The position numbers were made by a program, and so were the translations under genes. Shown in pieces: positions 1 through 7,485 of a stretch of 12,694 nucleotides of DNA (its first letter is position 1; every line of letters starts with the position of its first letter). This DNA is from Candidatus Zipacnadia bacterium (GTDB taxonomy: Bacteria > Armatimonadota > Zipacnadia > Zipacnadales > Zipacnadaceae): the NCBI GenBank assembly GCA_029821455.1, contig JALGTI010000098.1, positions 1 through 12,694 of the forward strand, read 5' to 3'. The notes below the pieces were generated by a model that was not told the origin of the DNA, did not search any database, and saw nothing but the letters and a program-made list of their open reading frames with translations.

Positions 1-583
1 AAGGCCAACGCCCCGCGCCTGCTGGCCCTCGACGACGGCGACCAACACATCAGCCCGGCGATAATCTGGGCCTGCGGGCTCATCCTATTGGTGCTGCTGG
101 TAGCGGTGGTTCCCAAGAGCTCGCAGCTTGAGGACTGTGTGGTCGTCGGGGATTTGCCCGTGCAGGCGGTGCGTGTGGTGGCGCTCAACAACATCCAGGG
201 CAAGATGTTCAACACATATCGGTGGGGCGGGTATTTGATTTACACACTCTGGCCGCAGCATAAGGTGTTTATGGATGGCCGCGCTGATTTGCATGGGGAA
301 GCACTGTACCGGGACTACGAACGAGCCAGTAAGCTGAAGGCTGGCTGGGAGCGAACTCTGGACAGGTATGGAGCGAACTCTGGACAGGTATGACATCCAG
401 TGGCTGCTTATCGAGGAGAAGTCGCCACTGGTGCGGGCACTGCAACTGCTGCCCGAATATGAGCAGATCTACAGCGACGGGCAGGCCCATCTGTTTGTGC
501 GCACAGACAGCCTCAACCGCGAGGTCTATGAGGTCTTTCAGGCAGGAGAACTGAAGCTCCCGCCACCACTTGAGACACCTTGA
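1..583 (+). pseudogene. 3' end of a multi-pass membrane protein (glycosyltransferase-39/PMT-like), frameshifted
   Basis: The reading frame is open from the first base, so the 5' part lies outside the window. What remains is one hydrophobic helix (about codons 20-35), then a soluble C-terminal domain containing NTYRWGGYLIY and KVFMDGRADL. From memory, such motifs mark the C-terminal domain of large membrane proteins resembling PMT/ArnT-type glycosyltransferases, which transfer sugars from lipid carriers on the outer face of the membrane. An exact 22-bp tandem duplication at 348-391 moves the frame by one base, so the first frame stops at 391-393. The rest (DIQWLLIEEKSPLVRAL to the stop at 581-583) continues in the next frame. 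Deleting one copy joins the two parts without a break, so they are one gene. It converges on the dehydrogenase gene, with stop codons about 30 bp apart. The family call is moderate because the catalytic half is missing. Whether the lesion is real or an assembly error is open. Confidence 0.7.
348..391. repeat. Exact 22-bp tandem duplication inside a coding region
   Basis: Two identical, adjacent 22-bp units occupy 348-369 and 370-391. Each begins GGAGCGAACT and ends GACAGGTAT. Since 22 is not a multiple of three, the duplication is the direct cause of the frameshift in the membrane-protein gene: peptide WERTLDRY is encoded in one frame and the same DNA is then read again in the next. It could be a slipped-strand event or an assembly error. 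Confidence 0.95.
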
Positions 584-612
584 GGAGTATGTCGGCGGCC
601 CGGTCCACGGTG

Positions 613-1555
613 TCAGCCCTTGTCGGCCGCATCCGGATAGATGAGCACCTTCAGCCCTTCGCTCTTGTCCATGATTTCGAAGGCCTGCTGCCACTCGTCC
701 AGAGGGAAGCGGTGGGTGATGACCCCACGGCACCGGCACATCCACCCCACCGACGATCCCAATGGCCCCGATGCGTCCACAGCGGCGCACAATCCTCAAC
801 ACATCGGCAATCGCTGCTGGTGAGCCGCTGGTCTCAAAGACCACGTCAGCGCCCTCGCCGTCACTGAGGTCCAGCACAGCCTCCCCCAGGGATTCTTTGC
901 TGATGTCAACTATCACGTCGGCTCCACATTGACTGGCGATTGGCAGGCGATGCCGGGCGCTGCGGCTGGTGCCGCTGACCACTACCGCCCGTGCGCCGGC
1001 AATCCGGGCAAGCAGCAGGCTGATGATGCCGATGGGCCCCGGGCCCTGGATGACCACCAGGTCACCCGGCATCACTGTGACCCGTTCCAGTAGCCCGTGA
1101 ATACAGCAGGCGGTCGGCTCCATCAGCGCGGCCTGGTCGAAGCTGACATTCTCAGGGATGCTGTGGAGAAGCCGCGCCGGCATTACCAAGTAATCGCTCA
1201 TCGCCCCATTGATGCCGATGCCAGGCGGGCGCTTATGAGGGCAGACGTGGGAGCAGCCGGTCTGGCAGAGTTGGCAGACCCCACAGGAGCCGGTGCGGGT
1301 CTCACTGACCACACGCTGACCGACTTCCCACCCTTCGACGCCCTCTCCGAGCTTGGAGATGACGCCGGAGAATTCGTGGCCCATCGTGATAGGTGGCCAG
1401 TAGGGGTGGGCATCGTCGCGGATATGGATGTCGCTGCCGCAGATGGCTACGGCCTGCACCTGTATCTGTACCCAGCCGGGCGGCGGCTCAGGAACCGGGA
1501 CCTCGCGTATCTCCACCAGTCCCTTTCCACGAGCGTACTTGACAAGCGCTCTCAT
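613..1555 (-). pseudogene. Zinc-dependent medium-chain dehydrogenase (sorbitol/threonine dehydrogenase-like), internally deleted
   Basis: Medium-chain dehydrogenases of this type oxidise polyols, sugars or L-threonine with NAD(P)+ and zinc in the cytoplasm. Visible motifs are catalytic zinc ligands C39 (AICGSDIH) and H60-E61 (GHEFSG), a structural-zinc cluster C91/C94/C97/C105 in the usual C-x2-C-x2-C-x7-C spacing, a later Glu in LMEPTACC (E146), and a Rossmann loop GPGPIG at 171-176. ATG 1555 has AGGAGG at 1561-1566, five bases upstream. The frame is normal to about W277 (725). The genuine C-terminus (ITHRFPLDEWQQAFEIMDKS, ending ADAADKG-like at stop 613-615) then follows in another frame. 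Compared with family members, about 35-40 residues between the VDVPVP strand and the ITHRFPL segment are missing (about 314 residues remain of a usual 345-350). This is therefore a deletion plus frame change, not a single-base slip. The long open frame continuing to 269 is antisense read-through. The exact substrate cannot be assigned. Confidence 0.85.
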
Positions 1556-1675
1556 TTCAACCTCCTCAATATGTCTACATTTGGAAGCAGATTCCTACCA
1601 AGCCCACTGAAAGTCCCATGCGGCTGGCATGGTTCCGGAGATGGGTTTCCCCAACTGGTGGCACCCGGCCTGCCT

Positions 1676-1925
1676 CCTAACCTGCCCCCTCGTCGCCTCT
1701 CTGAAGGGAGGGGGAAAACGGGCCGTACGTGGCGCGGGCTTGTCCCCGTAAGCTTCAGCGGCGGGGGACGTACCACCTGCGGTTGTTCCGTACCGCAGGC
1801 ATCCCTGCCTGTCCATGGCTATCGTGGCGCAGACTTCCAACCTGCGGAGACTTGCGGCAAGCTCTGGGTCCGGCGGTTCGGCAAGCTCACCGTCCTGTCT
1901 TCGACCCTGTAGTTCGACTAGCTCA
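1676..1925. repeat. Intergenic mosaic of consecutive hairpin-forming inverted repeats
   Basis: The gap between the dehydrogenase start and the prepilin relic (1556-1927) holds no convincing gene. It contains four successive perfect inverted repeats: CCCCCTC 1685-1691 with GAGGGGG 1708-1714; GTCCCC 1742-1747 with GGGGAC 1764-1769; CCTGCGG 1776-1782 with CCGCAGG 1793-1799; and CAGGCA 1796-1801 with TGCCTG 1806-1811. Two related segments follow, GTTCGGCAAGCTCA near 1877 and GTTCGACTAGCTCA near 1912. From memory, such blocks occur as dispersed intergenic repeats in several environmental phyla, and their accidental translations (TAGIPAC-like) turn up as spurious proteins. No second full copy lies in this window, so dispersion is inferred. 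The stretch also contains the upstream region of the dehydrogenase gene, but no clear promoter was found. Confidence 0.6.
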
Positions 1926-1927
1926 GA

Positions 1928-2218
1928 GTGGTGGGCAACGCCGAACCACAAGCTCAGTCCAGTAAAGGCTTTGCTCTAATTGAATTGCTGGTGGTGATCA
2001 CGATTATTGCGATCCTGGCAGTCATCCTGTTCCCGGTCTTTACCCGGGCACAGGAGGAGGCGCGTCAAACATTGTGTCTGGCTAACGTCAAACAGTGTGG
2101 CTGGGCTCCCGCCATTCCGCAGTCGCTGGGCCAGTCTATGAATCCCGCTGAATTCCCCATGATAGGTGAGGGAGATATCTCTGGAGCGTATGGTAGCTAT
2201 CACTTTGACTGCATGTAA
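1928..2218 (+). pseudogene. Truncated type IV-type prepilin (N-terminal methylation domain; DUF1559-like relic)
   Basis: The peptide has a type III (prepilin) signal: GFALIELLVVITIIAIL, where the cleavage-site Gly is followed by Phe and the conserved Glu sits at +5. After it comes FPVFTRAQEEARQTLCLANV, the usual continuation of pseudopilins of the DUF1559 type. Such proteins are cut and methylated by a prepilin peptidase, cross the inner membrane with their helix and build pilus- or secretion-related fibres. This one is about 96 codons, while relatives are usually 200 residues or more. Directly after NVKQ the sequence jumps to NPAEFPMIGEGDISGAYGSY, which resembles a later part of the family, and it ends in ATG-TAA without the usual glycine/aspartate-rich C-terminus. 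The only in-frame start is GTG 1928 (or GTG 1931), with no ribosome binding site, and it abuts repeat DNA. I read it as a relic with an internal deletion and lost ends. A short functional pseudopilin is less likely. Confidence 0.6.
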
Positions 2219-2399
2219 GGGGACGCAACCGCCCCGCATAGCGGTAGCTACGCCCAACGCCAACTGACCCCATTGCTTTAGCGCCAGAGGAGTAGCTTGA
2301 CGGCGAGGCAATCTGCTGCTACGCTCCCTCCACACATACGTTCAATTCTTCCTGAGCGACGCTTACTTGGAGGTTAGTATCATCAGACGAGGCATGGCT

Positions 2400-4691
2400 A
2401 TGAAAGCCCGCTCCACACTTGCGCTGCTGGTCCCGATACTGGTGCTTGCCTGTACCACCGCCGACGCAGCGGTGGAGATGGTCAGAAACGGCGAGCCGGT
2501 CGCGACCATCGTCAAGCCGGCGTCACGGATACAACCGGTTCTGGACAAGGCCGCCACCGAACTGCAAAGCTACATCAAGCAGATGTCAGGGGTGACGCTG
2601 CCCATCGTCACCACCGGTACAGAGGCCCAGGGCAACCTGATAGTATTGGGTACCAAGTGCGCCGAGTGTCCGCTGGGACCGGGTGAACCGTCCTACGAGC
2701 AAGTCGGCTACGACGGCTTCATTCTAAGGACTGAGGGCAGCAAGGTCATCATCGCTAGCCGCGTGGATGCAGGCACGCTCTATGCTGCGTATGCCCTCCT
2801 GGAAGAGTTGGGCTGTCGCTTCTACTTCCCCCACGAGTCAGGCGAGGTTATCCCCCAAAGCAAAGCGCTGACCTAACCGTACCCGATCTTGACATTGTGA
2901 GCAAACCAGCCGCTGTGTTCCGCGGTCAGTTCTGGAACACACGCTCATTCTCAGGCCCCAACTCTACGTGGTACTATTTCGCGGATTGGCGGATGAAGAA
3001 TCGCCTGGGTGGAAGAGACATCAGTATGGGCCACATCTTTGACTATGTAGTACCTGCTGATAAGTACTTCGATGCTCATCCGGAATACTTCCCCGAGAGG
3101 GTGGATGCGAATGGCAAGCGCCAGCGCGTCCCCACTGGCCAGCGCTGCGTCTCCAACCCGGATGTAATCAAGCTCTTCGCCGATTACTGCCGCAATTACC
3201 TGGACGAGTATCCCCAAGGCCTCTCTGCGAGTATCAGTGAGAATGACTGGGGCGGCTGGTGTCTCGCGCCGGCAGTTGCGCTTCGCTAATGCAGTGGCCG
3301 AACAGGTAGCCACGACTCACCCCGGTAAGTATGTCGCATATTTCGGTTTATACTTGGGACCGGAGCTTTCTCCGCCGACCGGTATGAAAGCACATCCCAA
3401 CGTGTTGCCCGTTATGGTGCACATGCGCCGTCATCCTCGGCTCATCACCGATGAGACCAGCGTCTTCGAAAACCAGTGGCGCCACTACTACGAGCAGTGG
3501 ACGGAGATCGCCGACCAACTGGCGGTGTATGATTGGTACGCCGCTCCCGGAGCCAGCCACATTACCGGGCCCAATATCCAGTGGTTCCTGGACCACCAGA
3601 CGATTGGCTACCTGGCAGAGGTCATCAGCAGCTCCTACATTGATTATATCAGCTACTACATTTGTGCACGCACGCTGTGGGACCGCAACTTGGAGTGGGA
3701 GGCGGCGCTGGAGGAGTTCTACACCAAGTTCTATGGCCCGGCCGCAGTGCCGATGAAACAGTATTACGAGACCATCGCATACGCCAATGCCGAGGACGAG
3801 ATTGTTGCACAGGACAGTATACTTGGAACGCGGCCGGGAGGAGATGAGGCTCCGTTGCTGCGTTCCCAGGACCTACGGGACGAACTGCGAAGGCTCTTGG
3901 ATGAGGCTGCAGAGCTGGCAGGAGAGGATCCCTATCGCCGCCGCGTAGAGCTGATGTCTGAGTGCCTCCGGGCCATAGACCTGTACGCCAAGGCGACCAG
4001 CATCTACAAGGCCTGGCAAGCGGACCCATCCGTGACCGCTGCGGCGGTCTATCGGGAGGCTATGAATGCTGCCGTGGCATATATTGAGCAAGTAGCAGAT
4101 GAGGAAGTCATCTCAGAGGTTGGGATGCTGGCGCAGTTGGAATACTACCTGACCAAGATAGAACAGGGCGGTGCCAATCCAGATAGCGCCAGGTCGCAAC
4201 CTGGCTGGAGCGACGAGGCCACCTTCGGCGACTTGTGGGACGAATATGATGAAGTGGGACCGGTGCCGCTGGTGTGGAAGTTCTGCACCGACCCTAAAGA
4301 CGAAGGCCAGGCGGCGGAATGGTTCACCCCGGACTTTGATGATTCTGAGTGGCAGGAGATGGCGATTGCCGAGTTCTGGGAAGTGCAGGGACATCCCGAC
4401 TACGATGGCTACGCCTGGTATCGGGTCAAACTGCCGGTCCCGGCCGAGGCTGCCGGCAAGCAGCTTCTGCTCTACTTCGGCGCGGTAGACGAAGTCGCAA
4501 CCGTGTACCTCAATGGGCAACTTCTCGGCGAGCACGATGAAGGCGGCCTGGGCTGGGACAAGCGCTTCAGTGTTGACATCACAGACGCTGCACAACCGGG
4601 TGAGGACAATCTCCTGGCAGTACGGGTCTTCGACAGCCAGCTCAAAGGCGGCATCTGGAAATCAGTGAAGCTGGTTACGCCTATCCCCTGA
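2400..4691 (+). pseudogene. Secreted DUF4838 glycoside-hydrolase-like protein with GH67-type N-terminal domain, two frame lesions
   Basis: Three consecutive reading frames make one protein. The first (2400-2876) has a signal peptide (MKARSTLALLVPILVLAC; the VLAC could also be a lipobox), then an alpha-glucuronidase (GH67)-N-like domain ending in LLEELGCRFYFPHESGEVIP. The second (about 2877-3289) and third (to the stop at 4689-4691) cover the DUF4838 TIM-barrel-like region (ISENDWGGWC, RRQLRFANAVAEQVA, LDHQTIGYLAEV). A C-terminal beta-sandwich like the sugar-binding domain of GH2 enzymes follows from about 4260 (YAWYRVKLPV, VYLNGQLLGEHDEGG). The first lesion, near 2868-2880, is a one-base loss or a five-base gain. 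The second, at 3256-3275, removes roughly 15-20 codons between NDWGGWC and VSRRQLRF and shifts frame. ATG 2400 is chosen for GAGG at 2389-2392, seven bases upstream; ATG 2394 is the alternative. Intact members are thought to be extracytoplasmic glycosidases acting on plant or algal polysaccharide. The substrate is unknown. Confidence 0.8.
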
Positions 4692-4737
4692 TCGCGGCTC
4701 GACCACACACATTATTGACCTTCAACGGAGGCGTGAA

Positions 4738-5934
4738 ATGACGGTACGCATTGGCATAGTCGGCACAAATTTCGGCAGGGCGTTCTGGTTCGATAAGCAT
4801 CCCCAGTCAACGGTCGTTGCTGCATGCGATCTGGACCGCCAACTGGCACAGAAGTATGCGGATGAAGTCGGCGCGAAGGCTGTTTATACCGACTATGACG
4901 AGCTGCTTGACGACCGCAATGTGGACGCGATTGCTGTCTTCACCCCTGCGCCGCTGCATGCCGAAATGGCCATCCGGGCTATGGAAGCGGGCAAGCATGT
5001 GCTCTCCGCAGTCCCGGCGGCATTCAGTCTTGAGGATTGTCAACGCCTGGTAGATACAGTGGAGAAGACCGGCCTCAACTATATGCTGGCCGAGACCAGC
5101 TACTACTACCCGGAGATTATGACCTTGCGCCGCTGGCAGCAGGACGAACAGCGTCTTGGCGAGATCTTCTATTCTGAGGGAATGTATGTCCACGATGCCC
5201 CTGAGTGGGCCGACATCCCAACGGATCCGCAGACGCTGGAGGAACGTCACGCGAACTGGCGCTGGTACATGCCGCCTACTTACTACATCACTCACTCGAC
5301 CAGTGGGATCATCTCAGTGACAGGGGAGCGACTCACTGCAGTAGCAGCCCTGGGGCACAAATACGAGAACCCACCTGACAATCGGTACGGCAACCCTTTT
5401 GTCAACACAGTCGCGCTGTTCAAGACCTCCGGGGGCCATGCTGCAAGGGTCTGCGAGTTTCGGCGCTGCGCGTGGGGAGCGTGGACCACGCGCTTTGAGT
5501 TCTACGGCACGGAGATGACGTTCCGCTCTGCCCCTGAACATGAGCAGGACTTCGGACACGATCGCATAGCCTTTGACGAACAAGTGAAGCGGTTCCATCC
5601 AGAACATCAGATGCACACGCTCCCCATTGAGTTGGTTGCGGATGCGTACCACGGACACAAGGGCTCGCACCCATACATAGTGCACGAGTTCATCAGTTCC
5701 ATCGTACAGCAACGCCGCCCTGCGGTAGATGTTTATGAGGCCGTGGCCTACACGGCGCCGGGCATCTATGCGCAGGAGTCGGCGCTGAAGGGCGGCGAAT
5801 GGGTGGAGATACGTGACTTCGGATCGGCCGCCACGCCACGCCCTAGCCCCCCTCATGAAGAAGGAACCGGTCGCAAGCGCACCCAAGCAAGGGGAGCGCT
5901 TACCGAGTCCGATTACGGAGCCGCGCGTAAATAG
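4738..5934 (+). CDS. Gfo/Idh/MocA-family oxidoreductase
   Basis: An intact NAD(P)-dependent sugar or cyclitol oxidoreductase of 398 residues, presumably cytoplasmic. The N-terminal Rossmann domain begins RIGIVGTNFG (residues 4-13), a variant of the usual GxGxxG loop, with acidic D31/D33 at the end of strand beta-2. The family's EKP signature, whose Lys is catalytic in inositol and glucose-fructose oxidoreductases, is replaced by SAVPAA (90-95) in GKHVLSAVP. A related subgroup commonly has SEVP. The C-terminal dimerisation/substrate domain has the conserved THSTSG segment (H186) that this subgroup carries near the active site. ATG 4738 has GGAGG at 4727-4731, six bases upstream, and follows the glycosidase gene by 46 bp, suggesting one transcript. 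About 37 residues after the normal end (near VEIRDF) are basic and proline-rich, unlike the family. The stop codon was probably displaced by added DNA. Substrate is not assignable; oxidation of a sugar released by the neighbouring glycosidase is inferred. Confidence 0.9.
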   Translation: MTVRIGIVGTNFGRAFWFDKHPQSTVVAACDLDRQLAQKYADEVGAKAVYTDYDELLDDRNVDAIAVFTPAPLHAEMAIRAMEAGKHVLSAVPAAFSLEDCQRLVDTVEKTGLNYMLAETSYYYPEIMTLRRWQQDEQRLGEIFYSEGMYVHDAPEWADIPTDPQTLEERHANWRWYMPPTYYITHSTSGIISVTGERLTAVAALGHKYENPPDNRYGNPFVNTVALFKTSGGHAARVCEFRRCAWGAWTTRFEFYGTEMTFRSAPEHEQDFGHDRIAFDEQVKRFHPEHQMHTLPIELVADAYHGHKGSHPYIVHEFISSIVQQRRPAVDVYEAVAYTAPGIYAQESALKGGEWVEIRDFGSAATPRPSPPHEEGTGRKRTQARGALTESDYGAARK

Positions 5935-5973
5935 CGGCGCGATCTTGGCGCATTATGTCCTCGGGTGAAACAA

Positions 5974-7161
5974 ATGACAGACCTTGAACGCTTCAAAGCA
6001 ATTGCCCACTTTGAGCAGCCCGATTACGTTCCCATATTTGCCATGCCCGGTTCGCCCGGAGTTTCATTGGGCTCGCTTACGAGAGAGGCAAGCAGACGGC
6101 TCGTCGCCGGCGGCATGCCGGAATGGGTTGAATCACTGCATTCCTACGGCACGGATGAATGGGTGGACCCAGGAGCCGCCTATGCTGATAACTGGCAGGA
6201 ATACTGGGGTACGACCGGCCCTCTCAATGTTGATTTTGTCCCCGCAGAATTGCCACCGCCGCTTGAGACACAAAGCCGAATTGAAGGCGAATATGAGATC
6301 ATCGAGGACGAAACAGGAGCAATCACCCGTCAGCTTGTCAACAATGAAGTCATCTACTCTATGCCAGAGTTCATCGCATTCCCGGTCCGTGACAGGGAGT
6401 CATATCACTTCTACAGGGACAGGACTGCCTATAATGACCGCTGGCCCCAGGAGAAGACTGAAGAGCAGTGTCGGCGCTTCGATGACCGCGATAGGCCTCT
6501 GGCGATACATGGCGGCTCAACCTGGGGCTGCCTTCGCAGCATGATGGGCCCGGCCACAGCGTGTACCGTTCTCTATGATGATCCCCATCTGGTACGCGAG
6601 ATAATGGAAGATGTGATGTGGCATTTCAAGGAGTACTCCCTGCCACTAATCAAGCGTCTCCGGCCCGAAATTGTGGTGAGCAACGAAGACTGTTGTTACA
6701 ATCACGGCCTGATGTTCAGCCCGCAGCACTTCGACGAGTTCTTTGCCCCCTTTTATCGCCAGCGCAATGAGCTGCTCAAGGACTGCGGCGCCGACATAAT
6801 CCTGATTGACACGGACGGCAACTTGATGGAGTATGCTTCCCTGGTCTGGGACTGTGGCATCACTGCTCTTTGCCCTTGCGAGGTCAAAGCCGGCAATGAC
6901 CTGCTAGCCCTGCGTGAGCAACTGCCCAGACTTGTGCTGATTGGCGGCCTTGAGAAGGAGATCATAAACGAGGGTAACGGCCATCTGATTGAGCAGGAAG
7001 TGATGTCAAAGGTGCCGGCACTACTGGCACAGGGCGGCTATTTCCCCAACCTCGATCACAGCATCCAGCCGTCTGTTACCTTTGAGAATCTCTGCAAGTT
7101 TATGACGCTCTTGCACGATCTCTGCGGCAACCCCGAAGGCGAGTTCCCTCGCGTCTATTGA
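5974..7161 (+). CDS. UroD-like TIM-barrel protein (uroporphyrinogen decarboxylase / MtaA-CmuA superfamily)
   Basis: The 395-residue product has the uroporphyrinogen-decarboxylase fold. It opens with MTDLERFKAIAHFEQPDYVP, the start typical of the superfamily's non-haem members, and ends with the VLIGGLEKE segment (321-329) and a C-terminal FENLCKFM helix. It is clearly not HemE: it is longer, lacks the HemE N-terminal signature and sits among sugar genes. Superfamily members include cobalamin or coenzyme M methyltransferases with His/Cys zinc ligands. Here the comparable strand reads LIDTDGN (277-283), with Asp where many relatives have His, followed by LCPCEV (299-304), so zinc binding is uncertain. 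Such proteins often accompany Gfo/Idh/MocA genes and glycosidases in carbohydrate-degrading bacteria, but their reaction is unknown to me. ATG 5974 is preferred because GGGTGA at 5963-5968 precedes it; GTG 5965 is possible. It is 39 bp downstream of the oxidoreductase and probably co-transcribed. Confidence 0.85.
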   Translation: MTDLERFKAIAHFEQPDYVPIFAMPGSPGVSLGSLTREASRRLVAGGMPEWVESLHSYGTDEWVDPGAAYADNWQEYWGTTGPLNVDFVPAELPPPLETQSRIEGEYEIIEDETGAITRQLVNNEVIYSMPEFIAFPVRDRESYHFYRDRTAYNDRWPQEKTEEQCRRFDDRDRPLAIHGGSTWGCLRSMMGPATACTVLYDDPHLVREIMEDVMWHFKEYSLPLIKRLRPEIVVSNEDCCYNHGLMFSPQHFDEFFAPFYRQRNELLKDCGADIILIDTDGNLMEYASLVWDCGITALCPCEVKAGNDLLALREQLPRLVLIGGLEKEIINEGNGHLIEQEVMSKVPALLAQGGYFPNLDHSIQPSVTFENLCKFMTLLHDLCGNPEGEFPRVY

Positions 7162-7239
7162 ACGCTCTGGGTTTGCACAACCTCGGCTGCTCTGCCCTTC
7201 GCGTATGGCCTAGCCTCGGTTCTAGCGTGCGACCAATCA

Positions 7240-7390
7240 CCTCAGCTAGCCTGCTGTCCGCTGATAGCAACAGGCTCACACCGCTGGAGACATCTTCTGT
7301 CTTAGTCCGCCCCGATAGCTCGCAGCTGTCTTGCCCTCAGAGTGCACGATGTCCTTGCCTATCCCCTCTTGTGGCCTGCGTCGGCTACCA
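7240..7390 (-). pseudogene. Decayed fragment resembling the C-terminal module of the metallophosphatase
   Basis: The 324-bp gap 7162-7485 has no credible gene, but part of it resembles the intact phosphatase gene in the same orientation. At 7281-7320 versus 9481-9520, 34 of 40 bases match by hand alignment, including a shared run GGAGACATCTTCTGTC. Similarity fades on both sides but can be followed from about 7250 to 7375 (for example CCTTGCC at 7352-7358). On the minus strand the fragment reads TKTEDVSSGVSLLLS, against RTEDVSGGVTLSLS in the intact protein, and then runs out of frame through small indels. It appears to be the remnant of a second copy or relative of that gene's carbohydrate-binding-like end. 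Confidence 0.6.
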
Positions 7391-7485
7391 GACGACTAGG
7401 CGGGCGTTGATGGCTTTCGATAATTCATGAGCCACCCGGCCACCCCCGGCCAACCAGCCGCCTTGCCGCCCAGCACGGAGCTGTC

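Noticed and set aside
269..612. C-terminal extension of the dehydrogenase frame beyond 613
   Set aside because: It runs antisense through the membrane-protein gene and has no resemblance to the dehydrogenase family; it is read-through after the frame lesion.
1097..1912. Plus-strand 271-codon open frame
   Set aside because: It is antisense to the clearly recognisable dehydrogenase and runs into the hairpin repeat region; no family features.
2860..2880. Programmed ribosomal frameshift joining the first two parts of the glycosidase gene
   Set aside because: The nearby CCCCCAAAG run does not form a proper X-XXY-YYZ slippery heptamer in frame, and a second, unrelated lesion follows 400 bp later.
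5314..5886. Minus-strand 190-codon open frame
   Set aside because: Shadow of the Gfo/Idh/MocA gene, with no ribosome binding site or domain.
7158..7430. Plus-strand 90-codon open frame after the UroD-like gene
   Set aside because: It overlaps the UroD-like stop, lacks a binding site, and part of it is antisense to the metallophosphatase fossil.
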